DNA of 21,724 nt from a virus, in IMG/VR virus record IMGVR_UViG_3300046524_000221, positions 1-21,724 of that record. The stretch is one strand, 5' to 3'. Shown here piece after piece: positions 6,983 through 13,396 of the stretch (its first letter is position 1; every line of letters begins with the position of its first letter). Made by a program: the position numbers and the translations under genes. Under the pieces are notes generated by a model that had not been told where the DNA came from, searched no databases, and saw only the letters and a program-made list of their open reading frames with translations.

Positions 6983-7681
6983 TTACGCGGTCTTCATCGC
7001 AACCATGACGATGGCGAGTTCGCCGATATCGTCGAAGCCGATTTTCTCGTCATCCTTGGCAGGCATCGATTTCGAGAGAGTCAGGCCGTTCTCGTTGAGG
7101 CCTACCAATATCCGAACGCGAGCGCGACCAGACTTGTCGGTGACCACCAGAATGTCACCCGCGATCGGATCACGGCTCTTGCTGGCGAACATGAGCGAGC
7201 CAGCCTTGAACCACGGATCGAGAGAGTCGTCCGGCATATAGAAGCCGAACGCGGTATCGTCATCCTTGAGCTGCGGCGGGACCGCCACCTGACCTGTTCG
7301 CTTCGAACCCGTCGTACTCTGCAGCGACGTCGGCAGCGCAGAGAAATAGCGCAGATCGACCGTCGCAGCAGCGTGCGACCTGGACGAGCTGCTGGGCTTC
7401 TTCTCTTCACTCGTTGCAGGCTGAGCCTGGCGGAGCAACTCGGTGATCTCGCTCGGGATGGGAAGGTTGCTCGCCTCGGAGATCTTACCCAGCGTCTTCA
7501 TCGAGGGCACGAACTGATACTTCTCGTCGTTCAGGAGGCGCAGGATGGTTGACGGAGAGAGGCTCGCCTTTCGAGCCAGGTCCGTGCCTGTCCAATTCTT
7601 CCGATCGAGGATCGCCTGGATCCAGTCGACAACAACGTCCTTGGCGGACTTCATAGGGGTGGCAGCCATTACATCGGGCAT
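6983..7681 (-). CDS. CI-like repressor with HTH and S24-type C-terminal domain
   Basis: The 232-residue protein has an HTH domain at about 20-55 (LARKASLSPSTILRLLNDEK), a low-complexity Ser/Glu linker (88-105) and a LexA/CI-like C-terminal domain from about 140. There MPDDSLDPWFKAGS holds the usual Ser position (Ser153), followed by GDILVV. Where LexA-type proteins have the catalytic Lys (VKR), this one reads VRIL, with Arg190. Self-cleavage may therefore be lost and induction could use another route. I chose ATG at 7681, with AGAGA nearby. A longer in-frame version to 7768 lacks a ribosome-binding site. It is probably the lysogeny-type repressor of the phage, acting on operators around 7682-7962. 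Confidence 0.85.
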   Translation of the reverse strand: MPDVMAATPMKSAKDVVVDWIQAILDRKNWTGTDLARKASLSPSTILRLLNDEKYQFVPSMKTLGKISEASNLPIPSEITELLRQAQPATSEEKKPSSSSRSHAAATVDLRYFSALPTSLQSTTGSKRTGQVAVPPQLKDDDTAFGFYMPDDSLDPWFKAGSLMFASKSRDPIAGDILVVTDKSGRARVRILVGLNENGLTLSKSMPAKDDEKIGFDDIGELAIVMVAMKTA

Positions 7682-7962
7682 GGGAATCTCTATCGGTAGT
7701 CGCTGAATAAAAGTAGAGGCGCAAGAAAAAATTTGCTTTGGTTCGAAGACAAACGTCGTCGTTTGCACTCACCGAGCACACCCTTCGATCTTCTGCAGAA
7801 GTCAGTCTCGACTTGCACTTGCATTCGCCCCGTTTGTAATCAAGCTAACGGCCTGACATACGACAGGTTTCGAGCTAATGCAAAGAAAATTTCTGTTCAC
7901 GGAATGTTCTGCTATTGACTCCGAGAGCAAAATGCTCTCTGAGCCTTACGAAACAAGGGGTT
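7682..7962. promoter_or_regulatory. 281-bp repressor control region
   Basis: This is the longest stretch without a gene. It holds an inverted repeat CAAACG-N4-CGTTTG (7750-7765), a GCTAACGG box near 7844 that matches one at 2246, a GCTAATGCAAA box (7874-7884) shared with 11323-11333 and 18205-18215, and a hairpin with stem GAGAGCA/TGCTCTC and loop AAA (7923-7939). The minus strand carries TTGCAT-17-TATGTC as a weak promoter candidate for the repressor. The hairpin lies 24-40 bases past the stop of the RuvC-like gene and may end its transcript, though no U tract follows. A 61-codon frame at 7733-7918 looks spurious. Confidence 0.55.
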
Positions 7963-8592
7963 TTAAGCCGCGATGTTGGCGGCGGCCCTTAGCATTGGCA
8001 GAACGGCTTTGAACTCGGGAGTTCGAAGTCCTGCATGAACGATTGCACACGAATCAGCGACATGCTCGTTGTCATCATGCAAATCGCCGGCAGTTCGAAC
8101 GACCTTGCCGCGACTCGAGTCCTTCTCGTAGCGCTGCCATTCAACTTGTGGATAAAGATCGGCCGCCCAGGCGATGATCTCCGGCTTGTCCGCCTTTTTG
8201 CCGAGGCCAGTGGCCTCCTTCGTCTCAGAGGGCATGACCTGGAATAGTGGGATGGGGCACGAGGCAAGCACGCCGATCGCGATCCCGAAGCCCATTGCAG
8301 CCCGCGCCATCTGCGTCCCTGAAGGTATTTCGGCAAAGGCGTAGGTGCAGCCCTCCATCTGTTTGTGGAAGCCCTGATACAGCTCGACAGCGCGGCGCAT
8401 GTCGTCCGAGTTCTGCCGGATCACCTTGCGGGTCTGCTTCAGCTTCTCGGTGGTGAGCGTGGTGGCGCTCTCGATCTTCAGGCTGAGGTCAGTCAGGTCG
8501 AGATCGAAACGGGCAAAGCCCATGTTGGCGAATGCGGCATCGACTCCGACCACCTTGATGATGGAACCGGCAGGCTTTCTGAGGAGCTTCAT
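7963..8592 (-). CDS. RuvC-like Holliday junction resolvase (RNase H fold)
   Basis: The 209-residue protein would cut four-way DNA junctions made during phage recombination or replication. It begins with a beta strand carrying the first acidic residue, VVGVDAAFANMGFARFD (Asp18). The second conserved acid is Glu88 in AFAEIPSG, followed by the helical stretch AMGFGIAIGVL. The C-terminal motif is NEHVADSCAIVHAG (175-188), with Glu176 and Asp180. This acid layout is that of RuvC-type nucleases. I chose ATG at 8592 because AGGACAGCG precedes it on the minus strand. An ATG at 8625 lacks this. The gene diverges from the initiator gene and shares a 115-bp control region with it. Confidence 0.83.
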   Translation of the reverse strand: MKLLRKPAGSIIKVVGVDAAFANMGFARFDLDLTDLSLKIESATTLTTEKLKQTRKVIRQNSDDMRRAVELYQGFHKQMEGCTYAFAEIPSGTQMARAAMGFGIAIGVLASCPIPLFQVMPSETKEATGLGKKADKPEIIAWAADLYPQVEWQRYEKDSSRGKVVRTAGDLHDDNEHVADSCAIVHAGLRTPEFKAVLPMLRAAANIAA

Positions 8593-8650
8593 CGCTGTCC
8601 TTTGTGGGGCGTCGCAGGGTCGCAACTAAATATCGTGTCTTGCCCTGTCA

Positions 8651-8669
8651 TTCGAATTAGTGCTAATTA
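8651..8669. promoter_or_regulatory. Symmetric TGCTAAT operator-like site in divergent region
   Basis: AATTAG-TG-CTAATT (8655-8668) is a 14-bp inverted repeat that contains the TGCTAAT box found at other transcript starts here. It lies between the divergent RuvC-like and initiator genes. It overlaps a possible minus-strand promoter, because TTGACC lies upstream on that strand. TTCGAATTA (8651-8659) recurs at 2213-2221. A repressor binding here could control both genes. Confidence 0.5.
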
Positions 8670-8707
8670 CAACGGTCCATGCAAATGGTCAATCCCAGGA
8701 ACTGCAC

Positions 8708-9538
8708 ATGAGCTTTGAACAACTAGCCTGGGCTCGCCGGATCGATACCGGCAGCCCGACGAGAAAATCTGTCCTGATGGCGCTGGCCAGCTACTCAGAC
8801 GAGCGCTGGATGTGCTGGCCGTCGCAACGGACTCTCTCCCTCGATACCGAGTTCAGTGTCCGCGCGGTTCGTAAAGCGCTGTGCGAGCTTGAAGAGCTGA
8901 ACATCATTGATCGCCGTGGTCGTCGTGACCGCGAGCAGAACTACATGACGGACATCATCCGTCTAAACCCCAAGAACTGGCCGATGCAGACTCGCCGGAT
9001 CGATCCTGAGGATCGTGAAGACGGGTTAAGCGACGCTGTGGACGCCAGCGGCACCTCGTGCCGCAGCGATTTCGCAGCGGCATCTGACGACCGTGACAGC
9101 GGCACCTCGCGACAGTCGCAGCGGTACGTCACGACAGGTCCAGCGGCATCTGACGACACTGGCTCCGGCACCTCACGACAGTCGCAGCGGCACCAGGTGC
9201 CTCCTAACTACCAGATAGAACTACCAGCTGAAGAACCAGAAAGAACTACCAGTGTGAATGCGAGCACAGGCGATTGGCCGAAAGACGCATTCGAACAGTT
9301 CTGGACTCGCTTCCCCAACAAGGTCGGCAAGCCAGCTGCACGGAAGTCGTTCGATCGCATCGCCAAGACCGGCAAGGTTCCCTGGGCGACCCTGATGAAG
9401 GGACTCATGGCCTACGTCCGCAAGGACGATGACCGACAGTGGTGCAACCCCACAACGTTCCTCAACCAGGAACGCTGGGAAGATCAGCCGGCCCAGGTCA
9501 AGCGCCAGGGATACACCAAGCCAGGTGCTGCGATCTGA
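8708..9538 (+). CDS. Replication initiator-like protein with winged-helix N-terminus
   Basis: The 276-residue protein has a winged-helix domain at about 1-90, with WPSQRTLSLDTEFSVRAVRK and CELEELNIIDRRGR as the helix-turn-helix and wing. A hydrophilic repeated linker follows (113-168). The C-terminal domain (190-276) contains FEQFWTRFPNKVGKPAARKS and CNPTTFLNQERWED. This build matches lambda O-like and DnaT/DnaD-like phage replication proteins, which bind an origin and recruit a helicase. The linker has two 22-residue copies beginning AASDD..., encoded by a 66-bp tandem repeat. I chose ATG at 8708 with AGGA upstream. The stop overlaps the zinc-ribbon gene (TGATG). The initiator role is inferred from domain order and position. 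Confidence 0.82.
   Translation: MSFEQLAWARRIDTGSPTRKSVLMALASYSDERWMCWPSQRTLSLDTEFSVRAVRKALCELEELNIIDRRGRRDREQNYMTDIIRLNPKNWPMQTRRIDPEDREDGLSDAVDASGTSCRSDFAAASDDRDSGTSRQSQRYVTTGPAASDDTGSGTSRQSQRHQVPPNYQIELPAEEPERTTSVNASTGDWPKDAFEQFWTRFPNKVGKPAARKSFDRIAKTGKVPWATLMKGLMAYVRKDDDRQWCNPTTFLNQERWEDQPAQVKRQGYTKPGAAI
9047..9252. other. Candidate replication origin inside the initiator gene
   Basis: Two tandem 66-bp repeats (9077-9142 and 9143-9208) match at about 44 of their first 51 bases. They carry GCGGCATCTGACGAC and CGACAGTCGCAGCGG in the same places. Inverted repeats flank them: GGCAC-CTC-GTGCC (9050-9062) and GGCACC-A-GGTGCC (9189-9201). Three AACTACCAG copies follow (9206, 9219, 9244) in a more A-rich stretch. 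Lambda-type phages carry iterons and an A/T-rich region inside the initiator gene, so this arrangement fits an origin. A simple duplication in a flexible protein linker is the alternative. Confidence 0.5.
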
Positions 9539-9855
9539 TGGCGGTCGATGTCGGGAAGGTTCTTCGAGAGGAGCGGATAGTTCTCCGCTCCATCAAATTC
9601 GGAAACCAGTATGCGGTCTGTCCGCAGTGCTCTCACAACCGGAAAGGTTCGCACAAAAAAATCAAATGCCTGAGCGTCAAGATCGACGCCAGTGGGGTCT
9701 GTTGGAACTGCAAAAATTGTGGATGGGTCGGAAGTGAGAATGCTAAGCGAGAAACACAGCCGGGGTCTGGAGGACAGAAGCCTGTCGCCCGAACTGGCGG
9801 CGGATATGGGGCTCTACAGCGGGCGTCTCTTGCGCGATGGGTCAATCGAGCCTGA
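9538..9855 (+). CDS. Zinc-ribbon protein, primase zinc-finger homologue
   Basis: The 105-residue product is most of a T7 gp4-type primase zinc domain. CPQC (28-31) comes first, Cys44 lies in KKIKCLSV, and CWNCKNCGW (55-63) closes it. Cys28, 31, 58 and 61 are the likely zinc ligands. In gp4 this domain reads the primase recognition sequence. From about residue 64 the sequence is low complexity and is read from DNA that also encodes the next gene in another frame. The useful protein therefore ends near 63, and the tail is probably constrained by the overlap. It starts on the stop of the initiator gene. Either it works in trans with the downstream enzyme, or the two are joined by frameshifting. 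Confidence 0.8.
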   Translation: MAVDVGKVLREERIVLRSIKFGNQYAVCPQCSHNRKGSHKKIKCLSVKIDASGVCWNCKNCGWVGSENAKRETQPGSGGQKPVARTGGGYGALQRASLARWVNRA

Positions 9856-11293
9856 CGAGAACGGTAACGTCCTCTGCATCCCTTACTTCGAGCGCGAAGA
9901 CGAGGTGAACGCGAAGTATCGCTGGTCCAAGGACGGCGAGCGTCGCTTCATGCAGAAAAAGGATGCGACCAAGACGGTCTACAACGCCAATGTTCTCCTC
10001 AACGAGGAGACGCTGCTGGAGCTGGAGGCTGCGACGTCCGCCCTGCTCTGGACCGAAGGTGAATTCGACACCCTTGCGGCGATCGAGAGCGGCCACCCGC
10101 ATACGATCTCCGTGCCGGATGGCGCACCGCCTGCCCGCGACAAGAACGGCCGGCTGATTGCCGTGCCGGATGACGATCGCGACATCGACCCGAATGACGA
10201 CGACAAGTTCGCCTTCATGGGTCGACTTATGGAGCAGTTGCAGCGGGTCAAGATCCACATCATCGCAACCGATGGTGACGAGCCGGGCCGTCGGCTGGCG
10301 AAGGAGCTGGTGCGACGCATCGGCGCCGCGAGATGCCGATGGATCGAATACCCTACCGACGAAGTCGTGCCGGATCGTAAGACCGGAGAGCTGCGGGCGT
10401 GCAAGGACATCAACGAGGTCAAAAAATACTTCGGTCCAGAGAAGGTCCGCGAGCTGATCGAGCTGTCCAAGCCTTGGCCCGTGCGCGGCCTATTCCGCCT
10501 GTCCGACTATCCTGAGCAGGATCTGCCGGCCATGTGCAACACCGGCATCTCGAAAGACCTGGACGAGATGATGAAGATCTATCCCGGCCAGTTCATCGTA
10601 GCCACAGGCATCCCGAACGTCGGTAAATCCACCTTCTGGAACCAGGTTTGCGTCCAGATGGCGAAGGTCCACAAATGGCCGCAGGCGATCTTCTCCGGCG
10701 AGAAGGACGTCAAGCCGTTCCTGGCCCGCGAGCTGATGACTGCATTCCTGGAGAAAGAGCCTGAACGCTGGACGAGCGAGGACCGCAAGCGAGCGGAGGC
10801 CTTCGTCGAGCGCTACTTCCAGTTCATCGACTACGAGCCGGATGGTAACGGCCCGGAGATCGATGTCGAATACCTGCTCAATGCGGCGGCGACCGCAGTG
10901 TTTCGCGATGGTGTCAAGATGCTGACGATCGATCCGTGGAACGAGCTGGAGCACGAGCGGCCGGCGAACAAATCGCTGACGGAATACATCGGCCACTCGA
11001 TCAAGAAAATGAAGCGCTTCGGAAAGCAGTTCAGCTGTGCTGTTGCCGTCGTAGCGCATCCAACGAAGTTCGACTCCGAAGGCGTGCCCGGGCTGTACAA
11101 CATCTCGGACTCCGCACATTGGGCGAATAAATCGGATCTCGGCATCGTGGTTCACGCCAAGAAGGACGACGCACCGAATGCCAGAGAGATCCACATCAAG
11201 AAGGTCCGACTGAAGCGCATCGCCGGCAACACCGGCATCGTGACGTTGGACTTCAACGAGAACATCGGGCTCTTCCAAGAGTCACAATTCTGA
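9740..11293 (+). CDS. TOPRIM primase-helicase lacking the zinc domain (T7 gp4B-like)
   Basis: The 517-residue enzyme would synthesise primers and unwind DNA as a ring helicase. The N-terminus (LSPELAADMGLYSG) is the segment that follows the zinc finger in gp4. TOPRIM residues are TEGEFD (105-110, Glu106) and ATDGDEPG (176-183). RecA-fold helicase motifs are Walker A GIPNVGKST (290-298), Walker B MLTIDPWNELE (394-404) and VVAHPTK (437-443). A stretch ISDSAHWANKSDLG follows. GGAAGTGAG just upstream of ATG 9740 is a fair ribosome-binding site. This frame is open from 9674 and is +1 relative to the zinc-ribbon gene, with 116 bases of overlap. A GTG at 9692 is possible but duplicates zinc-ribbon coding DNA. 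Confidence 0.9.
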   Translation: MLSEKHSRGLEDRSLSPELAADMGLYSGRLLRDGSIEPDENGNVLCIPYFEREDEVNAKYRWSKDGERRFMQKKDATKTVYNANVLLNEETLLELEAATSALLWTEGEFDTLAAIESGHPHTISVPDGAPPARDKNGRLIAVPDDDRDIDPNDDDKFAFMGRLMEQLQRVKIHIIATDGDEPGRRLAKELVRRIGAARCRWIEYPTDEVVPDRKTGELRACKDINEVKKYFGPEKVRELIELSKPWPVRGLFRLSDYPEQDLPAMCNTGISKDLDEMMKIYPGQFIVATGIPNVGKSTFWNQVCVQMAKVHKWPQAIFSGEKDVKPFLARELMTAFLEKEPERWTSEDRKRAEAFVERYFQFIDYEPDGNGPEIDVEYLLNAAATAVFRDGVKMLTIDPWNELEHERPANKSLTEYIGHSIKKMKRFGKQFSCAVAVVAHPTKFDSEGVPGLYNISDSAHWANKSDLGIVVHAKKDDAPNAREIHIKKVRLKRIAGNTGIVTLDFNENIGLFQESQF

Positions 11294-11300
11294 TTTTGGA

Positions 11301-11333
11301 CTTGATCGAATGCTAACAGCATGCTAATGCAAA
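11301..11333 (+). promoter_or_regulatory. Repeated phage control element, copy 3, with TGCTAAT box
   Basis: CTTGATCGAATGCTAA (11301-11316) is identical to copy 4 at 18181-18196. It is followed by ATGCTAATGCAAA (11321-11333), 38 bases before the ssb start at its closest part. It lies just after the primase-helicase stop. It would give ssb its own transcript start or operator. A good -10 hexamer at normal spacing is not obvious. Confidence 0.6.
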
Positions 11334-11354
11334 CAGAGAAAGAGGAGAGAGTGA

Positions 11355-11993
11355 ATGGCCGGAACCGTTAACAAAGTGATCCTGGTGGGTCGCGTGGGCG
11401 CAGACCCCGAGATCCGTCAGGCTGGCGACAAGGACGTCGCGAACCTGCGCATCGCCACCAGCGAAAGCTGGAAGGATAAGCGCTCGGGTGAGTGGCAGGA
11501 AAAGACCGAGTGGCACAGCATCACTGTCTGGGCCGAAGGCACCATCAAGTACATCGAGAACAACGTCAGCAAGGGCGACCTGATCTACATCGAAGGTCAG
11601 CTCGAAACCCGCAAGTACGAGAAGGACGGCGTCGATCACTATAAGACGGACGTCGTGATCCCGGCTTTCGGTGGCGCGCTGAAGAGCCTCGTCAAGAACG
11701 ATCGCGATGGCGGTGGTGATGATCGCGGTTCGGACCGCGGTGGTGATCGCGGTGGCCGCAGCGGCGGTTCTCGCAACGACGATCGCGGTGCCAACAGCCG
11801 CAACAGCTCCCGCAACGATGATCGCGGCAGCAAGGACAGCGGTTCGGATCGCGGTGGTCGCAGCAACGATCGCGGCAACGACCGCAACGATGACCGCAGC
11901 AGCTCGCGCAACAGCGGTTCCCGCAACAGCGGAAACGGCAGCTCGTCGCGCGGCGGCGGAAAAAACGACATGGATGACGACATCCCCTTTTGA
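11355..11993 (+). CDS. ssb: Single-stranded DNA-binding protein
   Basis: The 212-residue protein has a bacterial-type OB-fold at about 1-112. It opens AGTVNKVILVGRVGADPEIR, followed by SGEWQEKTEWHSITVWAEG and GDLIYIEGQLETRKYE. A linker of about 90 residues built of Asn, Asp, Arg, Gly and Ser follows, with many NDDRG-like units. The end, DMDDDIPF, is the acidic tip that host replication and repair proteins bind. The linker is longer than usual, and its DNA repeats (AACGATCGCGG-like) make it prone to length change. AGGAG precedes the ATG. The gene has its own control element upstream and a run of hairpins downstream, so it is probably a separate, strongly expressed unit. It protects single strands and recruits partners. 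Confidence 0.96.
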   Translation: MAGTVNKVILVGRVGADPEIRQAGDKDVANLRIATSESWKDKRSGEWQEKTEWHSITVWAEGTIKYIENNVSKGDLIYIEGQLETRKYEKDGVDHYKTDVVIPAFGGALKSLVKNDRDGGGDDRGSDRGGDRGGRSGGSRNDDRGANSRNSSRNDDRGSKDSGSDRGGRSNDRGNDRNDDRSSSRNSGSRNSGNGSSSRGGGKNDMDDDIPF

Positions 11994-12006
11994 GGGAGAT
12001 GACCTG

Positions 12007-12061
12007 CTGACCCGATTGAGAACGGGTCAGTTCATCTAGAGCTTCCTCGCGTGCAGCGAGG
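12007..12061 (+). other. Two stem-loops directly after ssb
   Basis: The first stem-loop pairs CTGACCCG (12007-12014) with CGGGTCAG (12023-12030) around eight bases. The second pairs CCTCGC (12045-12050) with GCGAGG (12056-12061) around GTGCA and is followed by ATTT. Both stems are perfect. They lie between the ssb stop and a larger terminator, so the ssb transcript would end in three hairpins. They could protect the mRNA 3' end or form a small RNA. Confidence 0.5.
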
Positions 12062-12066
12062 ATTTC

Positions 12067-12109
12067 GGAGGGGCGCCTATTCCTGGTGCGTGCGTTAAGG
12101 CGCCCCTCC
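12067..12109. terminator. Strong terminator-like hairpin after ssb
   Basis: GGAGGGGCGCCT (12067-12078) pairs perfectly over 12 bases with AGGCGCCCCTCC (12098-12109), with a 19-base loop. It lies 40 bases before the next gene and is the most stable hairpin noticed in the window. It lacks a clear U tract on either side, so it may be a terminator aided by Rho or an mRNA-stabilising element. Confidence 0.6.
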
Positions 12110-12149
12110 ACCTGCATCACCCCCATGCACGATTTCGAACGGAGCTACC

Positions 12150-12491
12150 ATGAGAGCCTTTCTTCTCAGCGCTGAAGCACTCGCAGCTATGACTGCGCAC
12201 GCTGATCAATCCGACAACGCCCCGCAGGGTCTGTCGATCACCGACCTTCTGTCGTCGCAGACCAAGGAATGCGGCTGCCCGCCGGGCGCATGTGCCGCAA
12301 ACGACAACGACGAACTCGAAGAAGGGTTCGACAGCGCCGCCGGAGTCCTAGGCGAGGTCGCTGATCGCCAGGACCGCTTCATGCAGCACCATGCTGTCGG
12401 GCAGCTCGGCGCCATCCTCAACAATCTGACCTTCGCGACCGGCATCTACGCTCGGCTCGTCGATGAAGTGCTGGTCAACAGCGATGACTGA
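12150..12491 (+). CDS. Small acidic protein of unknown function
   Basis: The 113-residue product begins MRAFLLSAEALAAM, a mildly hydrophobic start that is too polar further on to be a convincing signal peptide. A CGCPPGAC cluster lies near residue 45, then an acidic stretch (NDNDELEEGFD). The C-terminal half is helical (GQLGAILNNLTFATGIYARL). A GGAG site precedes the ATG. It opens the long operon after the terminator. Its end overlaps the next gene by eight bases. No family is recognised. Confidence 0.72.
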   Translation: MRAFLLSAEALAAMTAHADQSDNAPQGLSITDLLSSQTKECGCPPGACAANDNDELEEGFDSAAGVLGEVADRQDRFMQHHAVGQLGAILNNLTFATGIYARLVDEVLVNSDD

Positions 12492-12837
12492 GAAGGTCGT
12501 CACACGGCTGGACGTCGCACCTGGCGTCCTCGCTGAATACTACGACTGGGTGAAGGGTTCGCAGCACGGTGACGTGCTCGTCTATTGGACGGGTGACCTG
12601 CAGTTCGATCGCTCTGTCGCGGTCCCGTTCGACGACGTGATGCGCAGCCAGGAGAGGCTGCAGATCACGTCTCTCAACATCATGGCCTCTCGCGTCCTGG
12701 ACGACGCGAAGGATGGGCTGATCACCCTGACGCAAAAGCGTCTCGGTCAGAACCAGTTCGAATATCGGGCCACCCGCGTGCGGCGGTCCTATGGCACTGA
12801 GGCAAACGCCCGCAATGACAACCTCGTCACTGCTTGA
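12484..12837 (+). CDS. Small protein of unknown function
   Basis: The 117-residue product starts at the ATG that overlaps the previous stop, which is a better choice than an upstream in-frame ATG at 12463. It has mixed beta and helical character (DVLVYWTGDLQFDRSVAVPF, then a helical QERLQITSLNIMASRVLDDA). The C-terminal third is basic (QKRLGQNQFEYRATRVRRSY), which could favour nucleic-acid contact. No cysteine clusters or known motifs are present. Coupling with both neighbours by overlap makes it a credible operon member. Confidence 0.7.
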   Translation: MTEKVVTRLDVAPGVLAEYYDWVKGSQHGDVLVYWTGDLQFDRSVAVPFDDVMRSQERLQITSLNIMASRVLDDAKDGLITLTQKRLGQNQFEYRATRVRRSYGTEANARNDNLVTA

Positions 12838-13396
12838 GACCAAGAACAAAGCACTGAGCTGGCTCACCCATGGTGGTGAGCTGGCCTTTGCCTTGAAGGG
12901 CGACCGCGCTCGGCACATCGACGTCATCTGGTCGCTGCTTAGCGAGGCTGTCGCAACCGTCGACAATATCCCCGATCAGGAAAAGCGCTGGCTCACGTCC
13001 GGCCATCGCTCCGGCGGCTGGAACATGATTGGCATGACCCGTGCGGACATGCTGGAGATCGACCGCATCCGCTTGCTCTCAGCGATGAAGCCTTATGACG
13101 GACAAACCAAGTGCGCGCCACAGCGCGATGACATCGATCGAGCCCTCGGCGTCCTCGAATGGATGCGGTGGTGCAACGCTGCACGCCTGCCAGACCGTCT
13201 TGCAAAAGCGGCTATCGCGCTTGCTCGCGGAGGAGATCAAGAACTTGTACATCGGCTTTACTGCCCGACGCGCAAGCCGAACCGCCAGAACGTCAACGAA
13301 ATTCGAGCCCGCACGGCCGGCTACATCATGACCGGCTTGAAGAATGATCATGGAATCATCCCATGCAACGGATGGTCCTTCCAGGAGACACACTGA
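12815..13396 (+). CDS. Unknown phage protein, possibly DUF6362-like
   Basis: The 193-residue product has a central stretch (TVDNIPDQEKRWLTSGHRSG, then MLEIDRIRLLSA) and a helical part around DDIDRALGVLEWMRWCNAAR. Phage proteins annotated as DUF6362 have a similar layout of a Trp-rich LxWLxW helix followed by a helix-turn-helix-like end. I offer that only as a resemblance. The C-terminus (RKPNRQNVNEIRARTAGYIM) is basic and could be the DNA-contacting part. I chose ATG at 12815. ATG 12791 is also in frame, but neither has a strong ribosome-binding site. It overlaps the previous gene by 23 bases and the next by one (TGATG). Confidence 0.7.
   Translation: MTTSSLLETKNKALSWLTHGGELAFALKGDRARHIDVIWSLLSEAVATVDNIPDQEKRWLTSGHRSGGWNMIGMTRADMLEIDRIRLLSAMKPYDGQTKCAPQRDDIDRALGVLEWMRWCNAARLPDRLAKAAIALARGGDQELVHRLYCPTRKPNRQNVNEIRARTAGYIMTGLKNDHGIIPCNGWSFQETH

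Noticed and set aside
6968-7552. 194-codon + strand frame opposite the repressor
   Set aside because: The minus-strand frame has an HTH and an S24-type domain. The + frame reads Arg-rich shadow sequence.
7733-7918. 61-codon + frame in the repressor control region
   Set aside because: It runs through the operator-like repeats, lacks a ribosome-binding site and has a composition unlike its neighbours.
9700-9740. AAAAA run at the primase split as a -1 slippery site
   Set aside because: The downstream frame is +1 (or -2) from the zinc-ribbon frame, so -1 slippage would not join them. No stable downstream hairpin was noticed.
10490-11278. 262-codon open frame on the minus strand
   Set aside because: It mirrors the helicase part of the primase-helicase gene and is explained by high-GC codon structure.
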